DNA of 35,162 nt from contig CANHCV010000020.1 of the NCBI GenBank assembly GCA_947459245.1, positions 1 to 35,162 on the forward strand, in the 5' to 3' direction. The position numbers and the translations under genes were made by a program. The DNA comes from Bacteroidota bacterium. Lineage in GTDB: Bacteria > Bacteroidota > Bacteroidia > UBA7662 > CANHCV01. Shown here piece after piece: positions 16,006-23,438 of this stretch (its first letter is position 1; the number at the start of each line of letters is the position of its first letter). Under the pieces are notes generated by a model. The model was not told where the DNA came from. It was given only the letters and a program-made list of their open reading frames with translations, and did not search any database.

Positions 16006-17346
16006 ATGTCAGATCCAAACAATTTAAAAGACACCTCGGTAGGGACCTACCACGATTGGCAAACTGAAGACAAAAGTAATTCGAGTAAATTTTCTCGCTT
16101 TTTATGGTGGTGCGCAGGAGCCGATAAATTTTTCATGGAAAGAAGTCCACAAGCAGATCGCATCAAATACCAAGGAATTGGTGGAATCGTACTTTGTACT
16201 GGGATTTTGGCATTGGTATCAGGAATGTTCGCTTTCTACACCATTTTTGGGCCAAAAACCAATGCAGTGAACAGTAGCGATAGTATCGATTGGGCAACTG
16301 CATTGCCTTCAGGATTATTTGGTATTGTTTGGGGCTTAATTATCTTCAATTTAGATCGTTTTATCGTTTCTTCCACAGGTAAAGGTGATGGTACCGACTC
16401 GATCAGTGGAAAAGAATTGCTGCAAGGGTTGCCAAGGATTTTGGTGGCCATCATTCTAGGATTTGCAGTTTCTGCACCATTGGAGGTTCGTATTTTGAAA
16501 TCCGAGATCGATGCAGAATTGCAAAAGAAACAAAATGAGTATTTGCATGAATTGAACCATGGAACAGATTCTTTATTCAATCAGCAGCGAAAGGTTTTGG
16601 AAGCAAAAAAGGTAGAAACCGAAAATCAAATCAAAACTTTTGAAGATTACAAGGAAAAACGCCGAATTGAGATCAAAGACCAATTGAGAAATTTGGAATT
16701 GGAGGCGGAAGGAAAAACTGGAACAGGAATGCCCGGACGTGGACCAGCGTACCGGGATAAAAAAGAAAACCTGGAAAGGATGGATGCAGAATTGAATAAA
16801 CTTGTTGAATCTAAGCAGCCAGAAATGAATGGTTTAAAAAATCGTTTGGAACAAACCGTTAAAGATATTGACGAATTAGAGGTGAAAAGAAAATCGACCT
16901 ATCTAGAAAATCAAAAGGCTTCTTTTGGTCTCGATGGCCTTTTGGAAAGAATTAAAATTTCCCATGAAATCGGTGGGTGGGTACCTTGGGTTATTCTCTT
17001 TGTCTTTCTTGCAATTGAAACCGGACCTATTTTCTTCAAAATGATGATGACCAAAGGCGTTTATGAATATTTGGTTGAAAATAATGTAAAGCGCTTTTTG
17101 GCATCGAACGGTGTTTTGCACACCGAAGAAATTTTCCACGGAAAAGATGGAGCTGTTTACAAGGAAACTTACATTTATTTAGAAGCTGAAATGGAGGAGG
17201 CCGCTAAAAAAGAAGTAATCGATAAGCAAAAAGCATTGAACCAAAAAATCATTGGGGAATGGCACAAAGATACCGACTCACAAGTCAATGCTGATCCCAA
17301 AAGTTTCTACAACACCAACCCCAACTCTAATTCGAGTAACATTTAA
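16006..17346 (+). CDS. DUF4407 family membrane protein
   Basis: A 446-residue inner-membrane protein with strong DUF4407 signatures: FLWWCAGADKFFMERSPQAD, YQGIGGIVLCTGILALVSG, VWGLIIFNLDRFIVSSTGKG and LPRILVAIILGFAVSAPLE. Membrane helices are at about 56-80, 98-120, 142-160 and 326-347. Between helices 3 and 4 lies a coiled coil of about 160 residues (164-325), broken by a GTGMPGRGP segment near 238-247. After the last helix is a soluble tail. The function of DUF4407 is unknown. The layout of three helices, long coiled coil and fourth helix is shared by the next gene product, so they may form a hetero-oligomer. The stop overlaps the next start by one base (TAATG). Confidence 0.92.
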   Translation: MSDPNNLKDTSVGTYHDWQTEDKSNSSKFSRFLWWCAGADKFFMERSPQADRIKYQGIGGIVLCTGILALVSGMFAFYTIFGPKTNAVNSSDSIDWATALPSGLFGIVWGLIIFNLDRFIVSSTGKGDGTDSISGKELLQGLPRILVAIILGFAVSAPLEVRILKSEIDAELQKKQNEYLHELNHGTDSLFNQQRKVLEAKKVETENQIKTFEDYKEKRRIEIKDQLRNLELEAEGKTGTGMPGRGPAYRDKKENLERMDAELNKLVESKQPEMNGLKNRLEQTVKDIDELEVKRKSTYLENQKASFGLDGLLERIKISHEIGGWVPWVILFVFLAIETGPIFFKMMMTKGVYEYLVENNVKRFLASNGVLHTEEIFHGKDGAVYKETYIYLEAEMEEAAKKEVIDKQKALNQKIIGEWHKDTDSQVNADPKSFYNTNPNSNSSNI

Positions 17347-18596
17347 TGAGTTTTTTTAAAACCATATTATTCAGTACCCTTGGCATTGAGCCTGTTCAAT
17401 TCGAACAGGCCACCCAAGCCGAGCAAAGATTGCTAAAAATTTTGCACGTCTTGATATGGATTGGTTTTGTGGTTTGTTATATTTCTGCATCACATTATTT
17501 GTGGATGATTGCGAATCAGTCCATCGGTTTTTCCTTGTTAGGAGGAATGATTCTTGGATTTATTTTCATCTCCTTAATTCGAATAGCCCTACTAACGTTC
17601 ATTCCTGGAATTTACAACGAAGAGGAAGGAAATGTTTTCTCCCAAGTTGCTCCGTTACCCGGTAGCACAGCCCCCACCGGTTGGCTAGGAAAATTGAAAT
17701 CTGTCTTTCAAAAAGGAGGCGGGCTTCTTAAAGGAATCAATTATCCCAAATTCATTTCCTACGTTTTCAGATTTTCTTTCATCTCCTTAATTGGAATCGT
17801 CGTTTCATTGGGAATCGGTTGCCTAATTTTTAAGAAGAAATTGGACCAATCGGTTGAAACTTATCGGGAGAAAATTGAAGCCAATTTTTCCAAGTATGAA
17901 AGTCAAAAAAGAGCATCCAATTTAGAATCTCTTCAAAAGGAAATCAAAAATTCTGAAAACAAAATTAAAATTTCTCAAAACAACTTGATTCAATGGAAAC
18001 AAGCGTGGGAAACAGCTCCAACCGATTCTTTGAGATTTGTTGCCGAAGTTCAATGGAACATCTCAAAAAGGGAAGATTCCATTCAGCTGGGTCAATTGAA
18101 ATCATTATTGGAGGAGTTTCAGACTTTGAATGCAAAAGAAATAGAAATAGAGCAAGAACAAATTGCGGCATACCGTGAAAAAATTGATAAAGAGAATTTT
18201 CCCGTGGTTAGAATTACCGAGGCCTTTCAAATGGGATCGGTAAAACTGTTGGTTTTCATCTTTACCCTATTTTTTATTATTCAATCTGCTTTCCTGGTTT
18301 ATTTGAAAACCAAATCGAGTTTCATTTATTTAGAATTGGTTAATAAAAGTTACAGAGAACAGGTTTCTGACGACTTTGCTCTTTTGAAGGATTTTGTCAA
18401 TGGAAAAGAAGTAAGAGAGAAATATTTGGGATTTCAAGCTTCCAATTCTTACGGTTTGAAAAGCATACAGCATTTGCAAGATGAGATCCAGTTTTATCCT
18501 GAATTTCGAGATCCACCTTTCAATTTTATCCCAATTCAAGAGCCCAAAATTGTGAAAAAAGGAGATATGTTTGATTTTTTAAATGGGCAGGTTTAA
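17346..18596 (+). CDS. DUF4407-like membrane protein (second, divergent paralogue)
   Basis: A 416-residue protein with the same topology as its upstream neighbour: helices at about 32-53, 60-85, 140-162 and 298-320. A coiled coil of about 120 residues (165-285) lies between the third and fourth helices, with ESLQKEIKNSENKIKISQNN typical of it. A soluble linker follows helix 2 and a soluble tail follows helix 4 (about 95 residues). The DUF4407 hallmark sequences are not conserved, so I infer distant paralogy from topology and position, not from clear sequence identity. It starts on the last base of the DUF4407 stop codon and ends three bases before the OmpA gene. Confidence 0.75.
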   Translation: MSFFKTILFSTLGIEPVQFEQATQAEQRLLKILHVLIWIGFVVCYISASHYLWMIANQSIGFSLLGGMILGFIFISLIRIALLTFIPGIYNEEEGNVFSQVAPLPGSTAPTGWLGKLKSVFQKGGGLLKGINYPKFISYVFRFSFISLIGIVVSLGIGCLIFKKKLDQSVETYREKIEANFSKYESQKRASNLESLQKEIKNSENKIKISQNNLIQWKQAWETAPTDSLRFVAEVQWNISKREDSIQLGQLKSLLEEFQTLNAKEIEIEQEQIAAYREKIDKENFPVVRITEAFQMGSVKLLVFIFTLFFIIQSAFLVYLKTKSSFIYLELVNKSYREQVSDDFALLKDFVNGKEVREKYLGFQASNSYGLKSIQHLQDEIQFYPEFRDPPFNFIPIQEPKIVKKGDMFDFLNGQV

Positions 18597-18599
18597 TCT

Positions 18600-19844
18600 A
18601 TGGGAAAAAAAGTAGTTTACGGATTTTATAAAGGGGAAATTGATGCTCAGTTTTCGGCAGACCCTAAAAATGATTTGGGCGCCAATCAACGCTTAATTGA
18701 TTTAGAAAACCGTGTTGTTTTCAATAAGGTAGAAGAAATTTCGGAATTTGATTACGAGCAGCATCTTCAATCTATAGAATACAGAAAGTGTTGGATGGTA
18801 AAGAAAGGTTATCCCATCGAATTAACCTTTTTGAATGACTTACAAGACCCTATTCGTCTTACTTCTGAGTTAATTGCCATTCGTCAGAGTAATGACGTTC
18901 CTGAAGCATACATGAATGCTCCCATCATTCGTACAGGAAGGTTAAACGGGCAGGCAGTGTTCAAAGGGTATCGATTGGTAGACGATCCTACATTTGTTCC
19001 GCCCGTTGTTCCCCCTACAGTTTGCAAGCACCAATACGGAGATAAATCTTTCTGCACTTCAAATGCTCTACCCAACTCTCCCTTTTGTTCCAATCATGGA
19101 GGTTGCGCCAACCGCGTTTTTGGAGATGAAAAATCGGGATGTTTTAGCCTTTGGGGGATATTGCCGCGATTAGGAATTGGAAATTTACCGTTCCCCGGAA
19201 TGAGCAATGGCGGTTGTTTTCAATGGGGGTGTGGTTGTTTGATTCCGCTTCTTTTATTATTGCTTTTGTTGCCTTTCTTGCTTTGCCTGTTCAAACGAGA
19301 TTGCAACATGCTGGATAAATTGACGCATCGCGATTCTTTGAGGGACACGGTTGAAGTAGTGAAATACGATACCGTTAAGGTCGTTGAAAAGGAAACAGTA
19401 ACCAAAATTGATACGCTAAGGATGACCGATACTCTCGAACAAACAGAGTCCATACCCGATATCATTACGTTGCCCAACGTGAATTTTGAAACCAATAAGG
19501 CCATTCTTAAAGAAGGTTCATTCAAGAGTTTGGATCAATTGGCTGAATTGATGAAACGTAATCCGGAAATGACCATTGAAATTGTTGGATATACGGATAG
19601 TGTTGGAAATGATCAAAAAAATCAAAAACTTTCTGAGGATCGTGCAGAAGCCATCAAGAAATACCTTGTAGATAAAGGAGTTGGCGATGAACGAATTCAA
19701 GCTAGGGGAGAAGGTGAAAATGATCCTATTGGAGATAATAGAACGGAGGAAGGAAGAATGCTAAACCGAAGGGTAGAAGTAACAGTCAAGAATAAAGGAA
19801 AAAATGTTCAGAAAAAAGAAATAAGACAAGAGAATGCCAAGTAG
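18600..19844 (+). CDS. Membrane-anchored OmpA-domain protein with cytoplasmic domain and Cys-rich segment
   Basis: A 414-residue protein in three parts. The N-terminal soluble domain (about 1-135) is beta-rich (KKVVYGFYKGEIDAQFSA, GRLNGQAVFKGYRLVD). A Cys-rich segment has Cys142, 152, 163, 169, 181, 206, 211 and 213, possibly metal-binding. One membrane helix follows at about 213-231 (a run of Leu). The C-terminal peptidoglycan-binding OmpA domain (about 286-397) shows ITLPNVNFETNKAIL, EIVGYTDSVGN, LSEDRAEAIKKYL and GRMLNRRVEV. There is no cleavable signal peptide, so the N-terminus should be cytoplasmic and OmpA periplasmic, as in MotB-type stator proteins. Its last 11 bases overlap the next gene. 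The OmpA part lies in an 823-bp tandem duplication. Confidence 0.88.
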   Translation: MGKKVVYGFYKGEIDAQFSADPKNDLGANQRLIDLENRVVFNKVEEISEFDYEQHLQSIEYRKCWMVKKGYPIELTFLNDLQDPIRLTSELIAIRQSNDVPEAYMNAPIIRTGRLNGQAVFKGYRLVDDPTFVPPVVPPTVCKHQYGDKSFCTSNALPNSPFCSNHGGCANRVFGDEKSGCFSLWGILPRLGIGNLPFPGMSNGGCFQWGCGCLIPLLLLLLLLPFLLCLFKRDCNMLDKLTHRDSLRDTVEVVKYDTVKVVEKETVTKIDTLRMTDTLEQTESIPDIITLPNVNFETNKAILKEGSFKSLDQLAELMKRNPEMTIEIVGYTDSVGNDQKNQKLSEDRAEAIKKYLVDKGVGDERIQARGEGENDPIGDNRTEEGRMLNRRVEVTVKNKGKNVQKKEIRQENAK

Positions 19845-19953
19845 TTTTTTTGAAATTTCTGGAAAGTTTGAAGGATTCTTTTCTCAGAAAAAGTTTTCGG
19901 AAACTCTTGCGCCTTCCCATTTATTTTTCATGGAATGGGAGAACTTTATGATT
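19440..19953 (+). repeat. Tandem duplication, left copy (823-bp period)
   Basis: This segment covers the OmpA domain of the 414-residue protein and the first 40 codons of the next gene. It recurs at 20263-20776 with a constant offset of 823 bases. The last 116 bases (19838-19953) differ from the right copy at four positions only; the OmpA part is more diverged but remains collinear without net indels. Confidence 0.85.
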
Positions 19954-20667
19954 CATGGAAATCCTCAAACAAGTGTCATTCCAATGGAAAAATTCAATGA
20001 GTTCGTGAATAAGAAAATTTTCGATGTTCAGCAAGAGGGCCAATCAACGTTATTTTTAAAAATTAAAAATAACAAAATGGCAAAAAATCTCCTTTTGGGA
20101 TTTCTTATTTTAATATTTTTTACATCATGTGAAGGTTCTTGGAATGAAGAAAAAAAAATAGATTTAAATAAAAAAGAGGCAGTAATCCCTCATGGTGATT
20201 TAATAAAGTTGGGAACTGAAAAAACAAAACCTAATGCAATTCAAAATTCCGATACCCTCAATCAGACTCAATCCATTCCAGATATCATTACCCTTCCCAA
20301 CGTGAATTTCGAAAACAATAAGGCAATTCTTAAAGAAGGTTCATTCCAAAGTTTGGATCTATTGGCAGATTTGATGATACGGAACGGGGAAATGAACATT
20401 GAAATTTCGGGGCATACCGATAATGTTGAAAAACCAGAAACCAACAGGAAATTATCCCAAGATCGAGCTGATGCCATTAAAAAATATTTGGAGAATAAAG
20501 GAGTTGAAGCGAATAGAATTGTAGCAAAAGGAAGGGGAGCTGAAGTTCCGATTGGGGATAATAATACTGAAGAAGGAAGAATGTTGAATCAAAGAATAGA
20601 AGTTAGTGTTAAAAATAATCGTGAGAATTTTCAAAAAAAGGAATTAAAGCAGTGTGATGTCAAGTAG
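19834..20667 (+). CDS. Chimeric OmpA-domain protein made by tandem duplication (or OmpA lipoprotein starting at 20077)
   Basis: The 277-residue frame has two origins. Residues 1-75 copy the start of the 146-residue protein encoded next (FFEISGKFEGFFSQKKFSE is identical). From residue 82 there is a lipoprotein signal MAKNLLLGFLILIFFTSC, a linker and a complete OmpA domain (DIITLPNVNFENNKAIL, EISGHTDNVE, GRMLNQRIEV). If read from 19834 it is a cytoplasmic stub, a membrane helix and periplasmic OmpA, the same topology as its upstream paralogue. If read from the ATG at 20077 it is a 196-residue OmpA lipoprotein. The 11-base overlap with the upstream stop favours at least some translation from 19834. 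Its own stop overlaps the next start by 11 bases. Confidence 0.8.
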   Translation: MPSSFFEISGKFEGFFSQKKFSETLAPSHLFFMEWENFMIHGNPQTSVIPMEKFNEFVNKKIFDVQQEGQSTLFLKIKNNKMAKNLLLGFLILIFFTSCEGSWNEEKKIDLNKKEAVIPHGDLIKLGTEKTKPNAIQNSDTLNQTQSIPDIITLPNVNFENNKAILKEGSFQSLDLLADLMIRNGEMNIEISGHTDNVEKPETNRKLSQDRADAIKKYLENKGVEANRIVAKGRGAEVPIGDNNTEEGRMLNQRIEVSVKNNRENFQKKELKQCDVK

Positions 20668-20776
20668 TTTTTTTGAAATTTCCGGAAAGTTTGAAGGATT
20701 CTTTTCTCAGAAAAAGTTTTCGGAAACCTTTGCGCCTTCCCATTTATTTTTCATGGAGTGGGAGAACTTTATGATT
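20263..20776 (+). repeat. Tandem duplication, right copy (823-bp period)
   Basis: Right copy of the segment at 19440-19953. It carries the OmpA domain of the chimeric gene and the first 40 codons of the 146-residue gene, and keeps the same 11-base stop/start overlap (ATG at 20657, TAG at 20665). Confidence 0.85.
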
Positions 20777-21094
20777 TTACCCGAGTTCCAATCGGTAGCC
20801 ATTGCTGCAGATAAGTTCAAATCAATGGCTGAAAATAAAATTTTTGAGGTGCAGGCCGAGATGCCTACCACAGGATTTTTATCAATGCCCATAACCTTGA
20901 AGGTTTTCAAATGGAAACAAGAGGAATTTAAAAATTTCGAATTCAAATCATCAAACGTATGGAATTCGATTTCCATCAAAACTAAAGTTACGGGCTCCTT
21001 TTCGGGAATTTACCAAATTGGAACCGATGAATCGGAAAATAAAATTGTTCAACCCGAAATGACTCACTACCCCATTTTCCCATTACAAGCATAA
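20657..21094 (+). CDS. Soluble protein with the operon's GKFEG domain
   Basis: A 145-residue protein without membrane helices. It begins SSSFFEISGKFEGFFSQKKF. The same opening occurs in the chimeric OmpA protein (almost identical), and a diverged form, HIHIQGKFEGYFRP, opens the 548-residue transglutaminase-like protein, so one domain is used three times in the operon. The domain is beta-rich with conserved aromatic residues (FMEWENFMI here, FNELDWRFFAV in the large protein). I do not recognise it as a named family. The start is the ATG at 20657, one codon after an in-frame GTG, because the first copy of the duplication uses the equivalent ATG. Confidence 0.78.
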   Translation: MSSSFFEISGKFEGFFSQKKFSETFAPSHLFFMEWENFMILPEFQSVAIAADKFKSMAENKIFEVQAEMPTTGFLSMPITLKVFKWKQEEFKNFEFKSSNVWNSISIKTKVTGSFSGIYQIGTDESENKIVQPEMTHYPIFPLQA

Positions 21095-21095
21095 C

Positions 21096-22742
21096 ATGGC
21101 GTTAGAACACATACATATTCAAGGAAAATTTGAAGGTTATTTCCGACCCGATAATGCCAAGCCAGTACTTGGTGCCACGTTCAATGAATTGGATTGGAGG
21201 TTTTTCGCGGTAGATGAATATCAAATCATACCAGAATATTATCCGGATGAACAAAAAGTTCATGATTTTCACTATTCCTCCAAAATTTCCGATGTAAGGA
21301 TTCGCCTTCCATTTGCCATGGAGGAGTTTGAAGGAGAATTGATCAATGTTGTAGTCAGAAATTTAACCTTGCACGGTGCCATGGACACTCCCGAGGGGAA
21401 GTTGGTCAAGGTTACCGGAGATGTTTGGGGTAGTGCCATTAAAAAGGTAAAACCCGTTAAACCCATTGTTGTAAAAGACAATAGTTTCAAGGGGCTTTTT
21501 ATTCGGGGTTGGAAAGGGGTTCCCGACTTTTTCTCATCGAACAACAATCAAATTAATTTCGGGGGGAATGCCTTGGGTTCTTGGTCGCGATGGTTACCCA
21601 ATTTGCTTTGGTTGTTGCTTGGGATTTTCTTCCTTTTTAAACTTCCTCTACTTGGAATTATTCTATTAGTGGCCTGGGCACTCAATAAATTTGGATTGTT
21701 AGGTGGAACTGGACTCAATACCTCAGCTCAATCTTCAGGTTGTTTAGGAAATATTTGGAACATCATATTAGTAGCCTGGTCATTTTGGTTGGCGAAACAG
21801 TTTTGGGCAGCCCACGATTGGTGGTGGCTTTTCGTACTTGTTGGCGGATTTTTGTTTTGGATATTCAGCAAAAGCGGTCGTGCAGCAAATTGGATGCGAT
21901 GGGTAGGTATGATTGCCTTCCCGCTCTTATTGCTGTATTTAACCTTTAAAGATGTACCCATCGAATTGCCCAAACCAACACAAGACGATGGAAAAGTGAA
22001 ACTACAAATTGAACCTATCCGCGATTCCCTTGGAGTAGATTCGTCTTACAACCATACCATCGATTGGAAATCGTTCAATAACAAACAATATCAAGCTTCG
22101 TACTCCACTTTTGCTCGGGTTTTCCAACAGAGTTTTGGAAACGGTGCCAGAATTTCCAGGTATGCAGCTGAAAATTCTCAATCTTCCTATGAAGCTTATG
22201 GAAAGATTTATCAATCCATGGCCAATTACGATAGTCCTAAAATTGATTCTTTAATGAATGTCTTGAATGAGAAGGGAGAAGGATTAAATGCGGTTGATAA
22301 AGCTGAAATGGTCATTACCTTCATCCAAGAAATTCCGTATGTTTTGGTTCATGATTTGAGTTGTAAAGATTTTCTAAGAGAAAACAGATCCAACTCTTTT
22401 GTGGTTCAATACCATGCCAAAGGGGATCCTTGTCTTGCCAACGTACCTGCCGGGGTGCAATCTCCTTACAGCTTTGCGCACAATCTAAAAGGCGATTGCG
22501 ACACTCGATCTTTATTGGGTTACCTCATTCTTAAAAAAATGGGTATTCCTGCATCCGTATGGGTCAGTGAGGCTTACGGTCACTCTATTTTAGGAGTTGG
22601 CTTACCAGCGGGAACTTCCAATTCTAAAACTTATCGTGGCATTAAATATTACGGAACTGAACTAACCGCAAAAGGATTTAGAATCGGTCAAGTTCATTCA
22701 AGTAATGGAGATATGGATAACTGGGAAATTGTACTAGATTAA
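21096..22742 (+). CDS. Membrane transglutaminase-like protein
   Basis: A 548-residue protein. Residues 1-120 form the GKFEG domain shared with two other operon proteins. Residues 165-285 hold about five membrane helices (for example LPNLLWLLLGIFFLFKLPLL and WWWLFVLVGGFLFWIF). Residues about 330-548 form a transglutaminase-like domain with the full triad: Cys468 in LKGDCDTRSLLGYL, His496 in SEAYGHSILGVGLP and Glu522 in YYGTELTAKGFRIG. Such domains act as cysteine proteases, peptide amidases or crosslinkers. The signal-less N-terminus suggests a cytoplasmic first domain, and an odd number of helices would put the catalytic domain in the periplasm; the helix count is not certain. It starts one base after the preceding gene. 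Confidence 0.85.
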   Translation: MALEHIHIQGKFEGYFRPDNAKPVLGATFNELDWRFFAVDEYQIIPEYYPDEQKVHDFHYSSKISDVRIRLPFAMEEFEGELINVVVRNLTLHGAMDTPEGKLVKVTGDVWGSAIKKVKPVKPIVVKDNSFKGLFIRGWKGVPDFFSSNNNQINFGGNALGSWSRWLPNLLWLLLGIFFLFKLPLLGIILLVAWALNKFGLLGGTGLNTSAQSSGCLGNIWNIILVAWSFWLAKQFWAAHDWWWLFVLVGGFLFWIFSKSGRAANWMRWVGMIAFPLLLLYLTFKDVPIELPKPTQDDGKVKLQIEPIRDSLGVDSSYNHTIDWKSFNNKQYQASYSTFARVFQQSFGNGARISRYAAENSQSSYEAYGKIYQSMANYDSPKIDSLMNVLNEKGEGLNAVDKAEMVITFIQEIPYVLVHDLSCKDFLRENRSNSFVVQYHAKGDPCLANVPAGVQSPYSFAHNLKGDCDTRSLLGYLILKKMGIPASVWVSEAYGHSILGVGLPAGTSNSKTYRGIKYYGTELTAKGFRIGQVHSSNGDMDNWEIVLD

Positions 22743-22758
22743 ATAAAAAAAACAGAAT

Positions 22759-23256
22759 ATGATGAACTTCATTCAATTGGCGCTTGCCTTTTCCGTAGGA
22801 ATCGCCGCCTTATGGATTGTAAACTCCATTTTTCAATCCATCATGAACAAGAAAATTGGGATTGATGAGCACAATACGGCTACAGCAACTTTTCAAGCGG
22901 GGATTGTTTTGGCAACAACCGTAATTCTTTCCAGCACCATTGGGCCAGGAATGAATGCTTTCCGATTCCTAACCCAAGGACAAATGGATTTGATGAACAT
23001 TGCTTGGGCTTTGGCCTTTAACCTCTTCTTCATTTTAATTGGGTTGATCATGACTTTTTTGGTCATTGCGGCAGGCATCATTTCCTTTTTTACCATTACC
23101 CACATCAATGAATGGGAAGCTTTGAAAAACAACAACATCCCGGTAGCTATTTTAACGGCAACCGTAGTGGTGGGGCTTTCCTTTTTATTGAAAGATTTTG
23201 TGGGCCATTTTTGCGAGGCACTGATTCCTTATCCTGAGGTACTTCAGGTGAATTGA
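22759..23256 (+). CDS. DUF350-like membrane protein
   Basis: A 165-residue protein made almost wholly of membrane helices (about 4-24, 45-65, 80-112 and 125-147). Two internal repeats can be seen, KKIGIDEHNTATATFQAGIV and INEWEALKNNNIPVAILTATV, each placing an acidic/Asn pair just before a small-residue helix. That is the pattern of DUF350 (YjfL-like) proteins, whose function is unknown but which often sit beside PspA-like, ATP-grasp and transglutaminase-type genes. The start may be at 22759 or the adjacent ATG at 22762. It is the last clear gene of the operon. The assignment rests on pattern and context. Confidence 0.68.
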   Translation: MMNFIQLALAFSVGIAALWIVNSIFQSIMNKKIGIDEHNTATATFQAGIVLATTVILSSTIGPGMNAFRFLTQGQMDLMNIAWALAFNLFFILIGLIMTFLVIAAGIISFFTITHINEWEALKNNNIPVAILTATVVVGLSFLLKDFVGHFCEALIPYPEVLQVN

Positions 23257-23378
23257 TAAACCAAACTCTCGCCCAAATCAATCAGTTATGGGCAAGTAAA
23301 ACAGACAATACGGTTCAAGGCAGGCTGGCCACCTATAGTGACAAAAGACAAAAACAAGTGGAGACCAGAATCCAATAA
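23253..23378 (+). pseudogene. Possible 41-residue ORF or gene remnant after the DUF350-like gene
   Basis: A frame opens with TTG overlapping the DUF350-like stop (TTGA) and runs 41 codons to TAA. It encodes NQTLAQINQLWASKTDNTVQ followed by GRLATYSDKRQKQVETRIQ. Its second half lies in the 97-bp direct repeat; the other copy, at 24005, reads RLTSYSDKRQKQVETRTPKK and then KRGVIRKAI before a stop, in the equivalent frame. This suggests both copies descend from the 3' end of a once longer coding sequence. Translation today is unproven. Confidence 0.35.
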
Positions 23379-23415
23379 AAAAAACGGGGCGGATTTCGAA
23401 AAGCCATAAGAGTAG
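23319..23415 (+). repeat. 97-bp direct repeat, copy 1
   Basis: From GGCAGGCTGG to GAGTAG, collinear with 24005-24101 without net length change. The most conserved core is CTATAGTGACAAAAGACAAA and the bases just after it. It ends 23 bases before the ATG of the 23439 gene. Confidence 0.85.
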
Positions 23416-23438
23416 AAATTAAATTTAATTAAAAAATT

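Noticed and set aside
15177-23256. Zorya-type defence system (MotA/MotB-like ZorAB)
   Set aside because: The OmpA protein has MotB-like topology, but the partner membrane proteins are DUF4407-type with no MotA/ExbB signature, and no ZorC/D/E-like helicase or nuclease is present.
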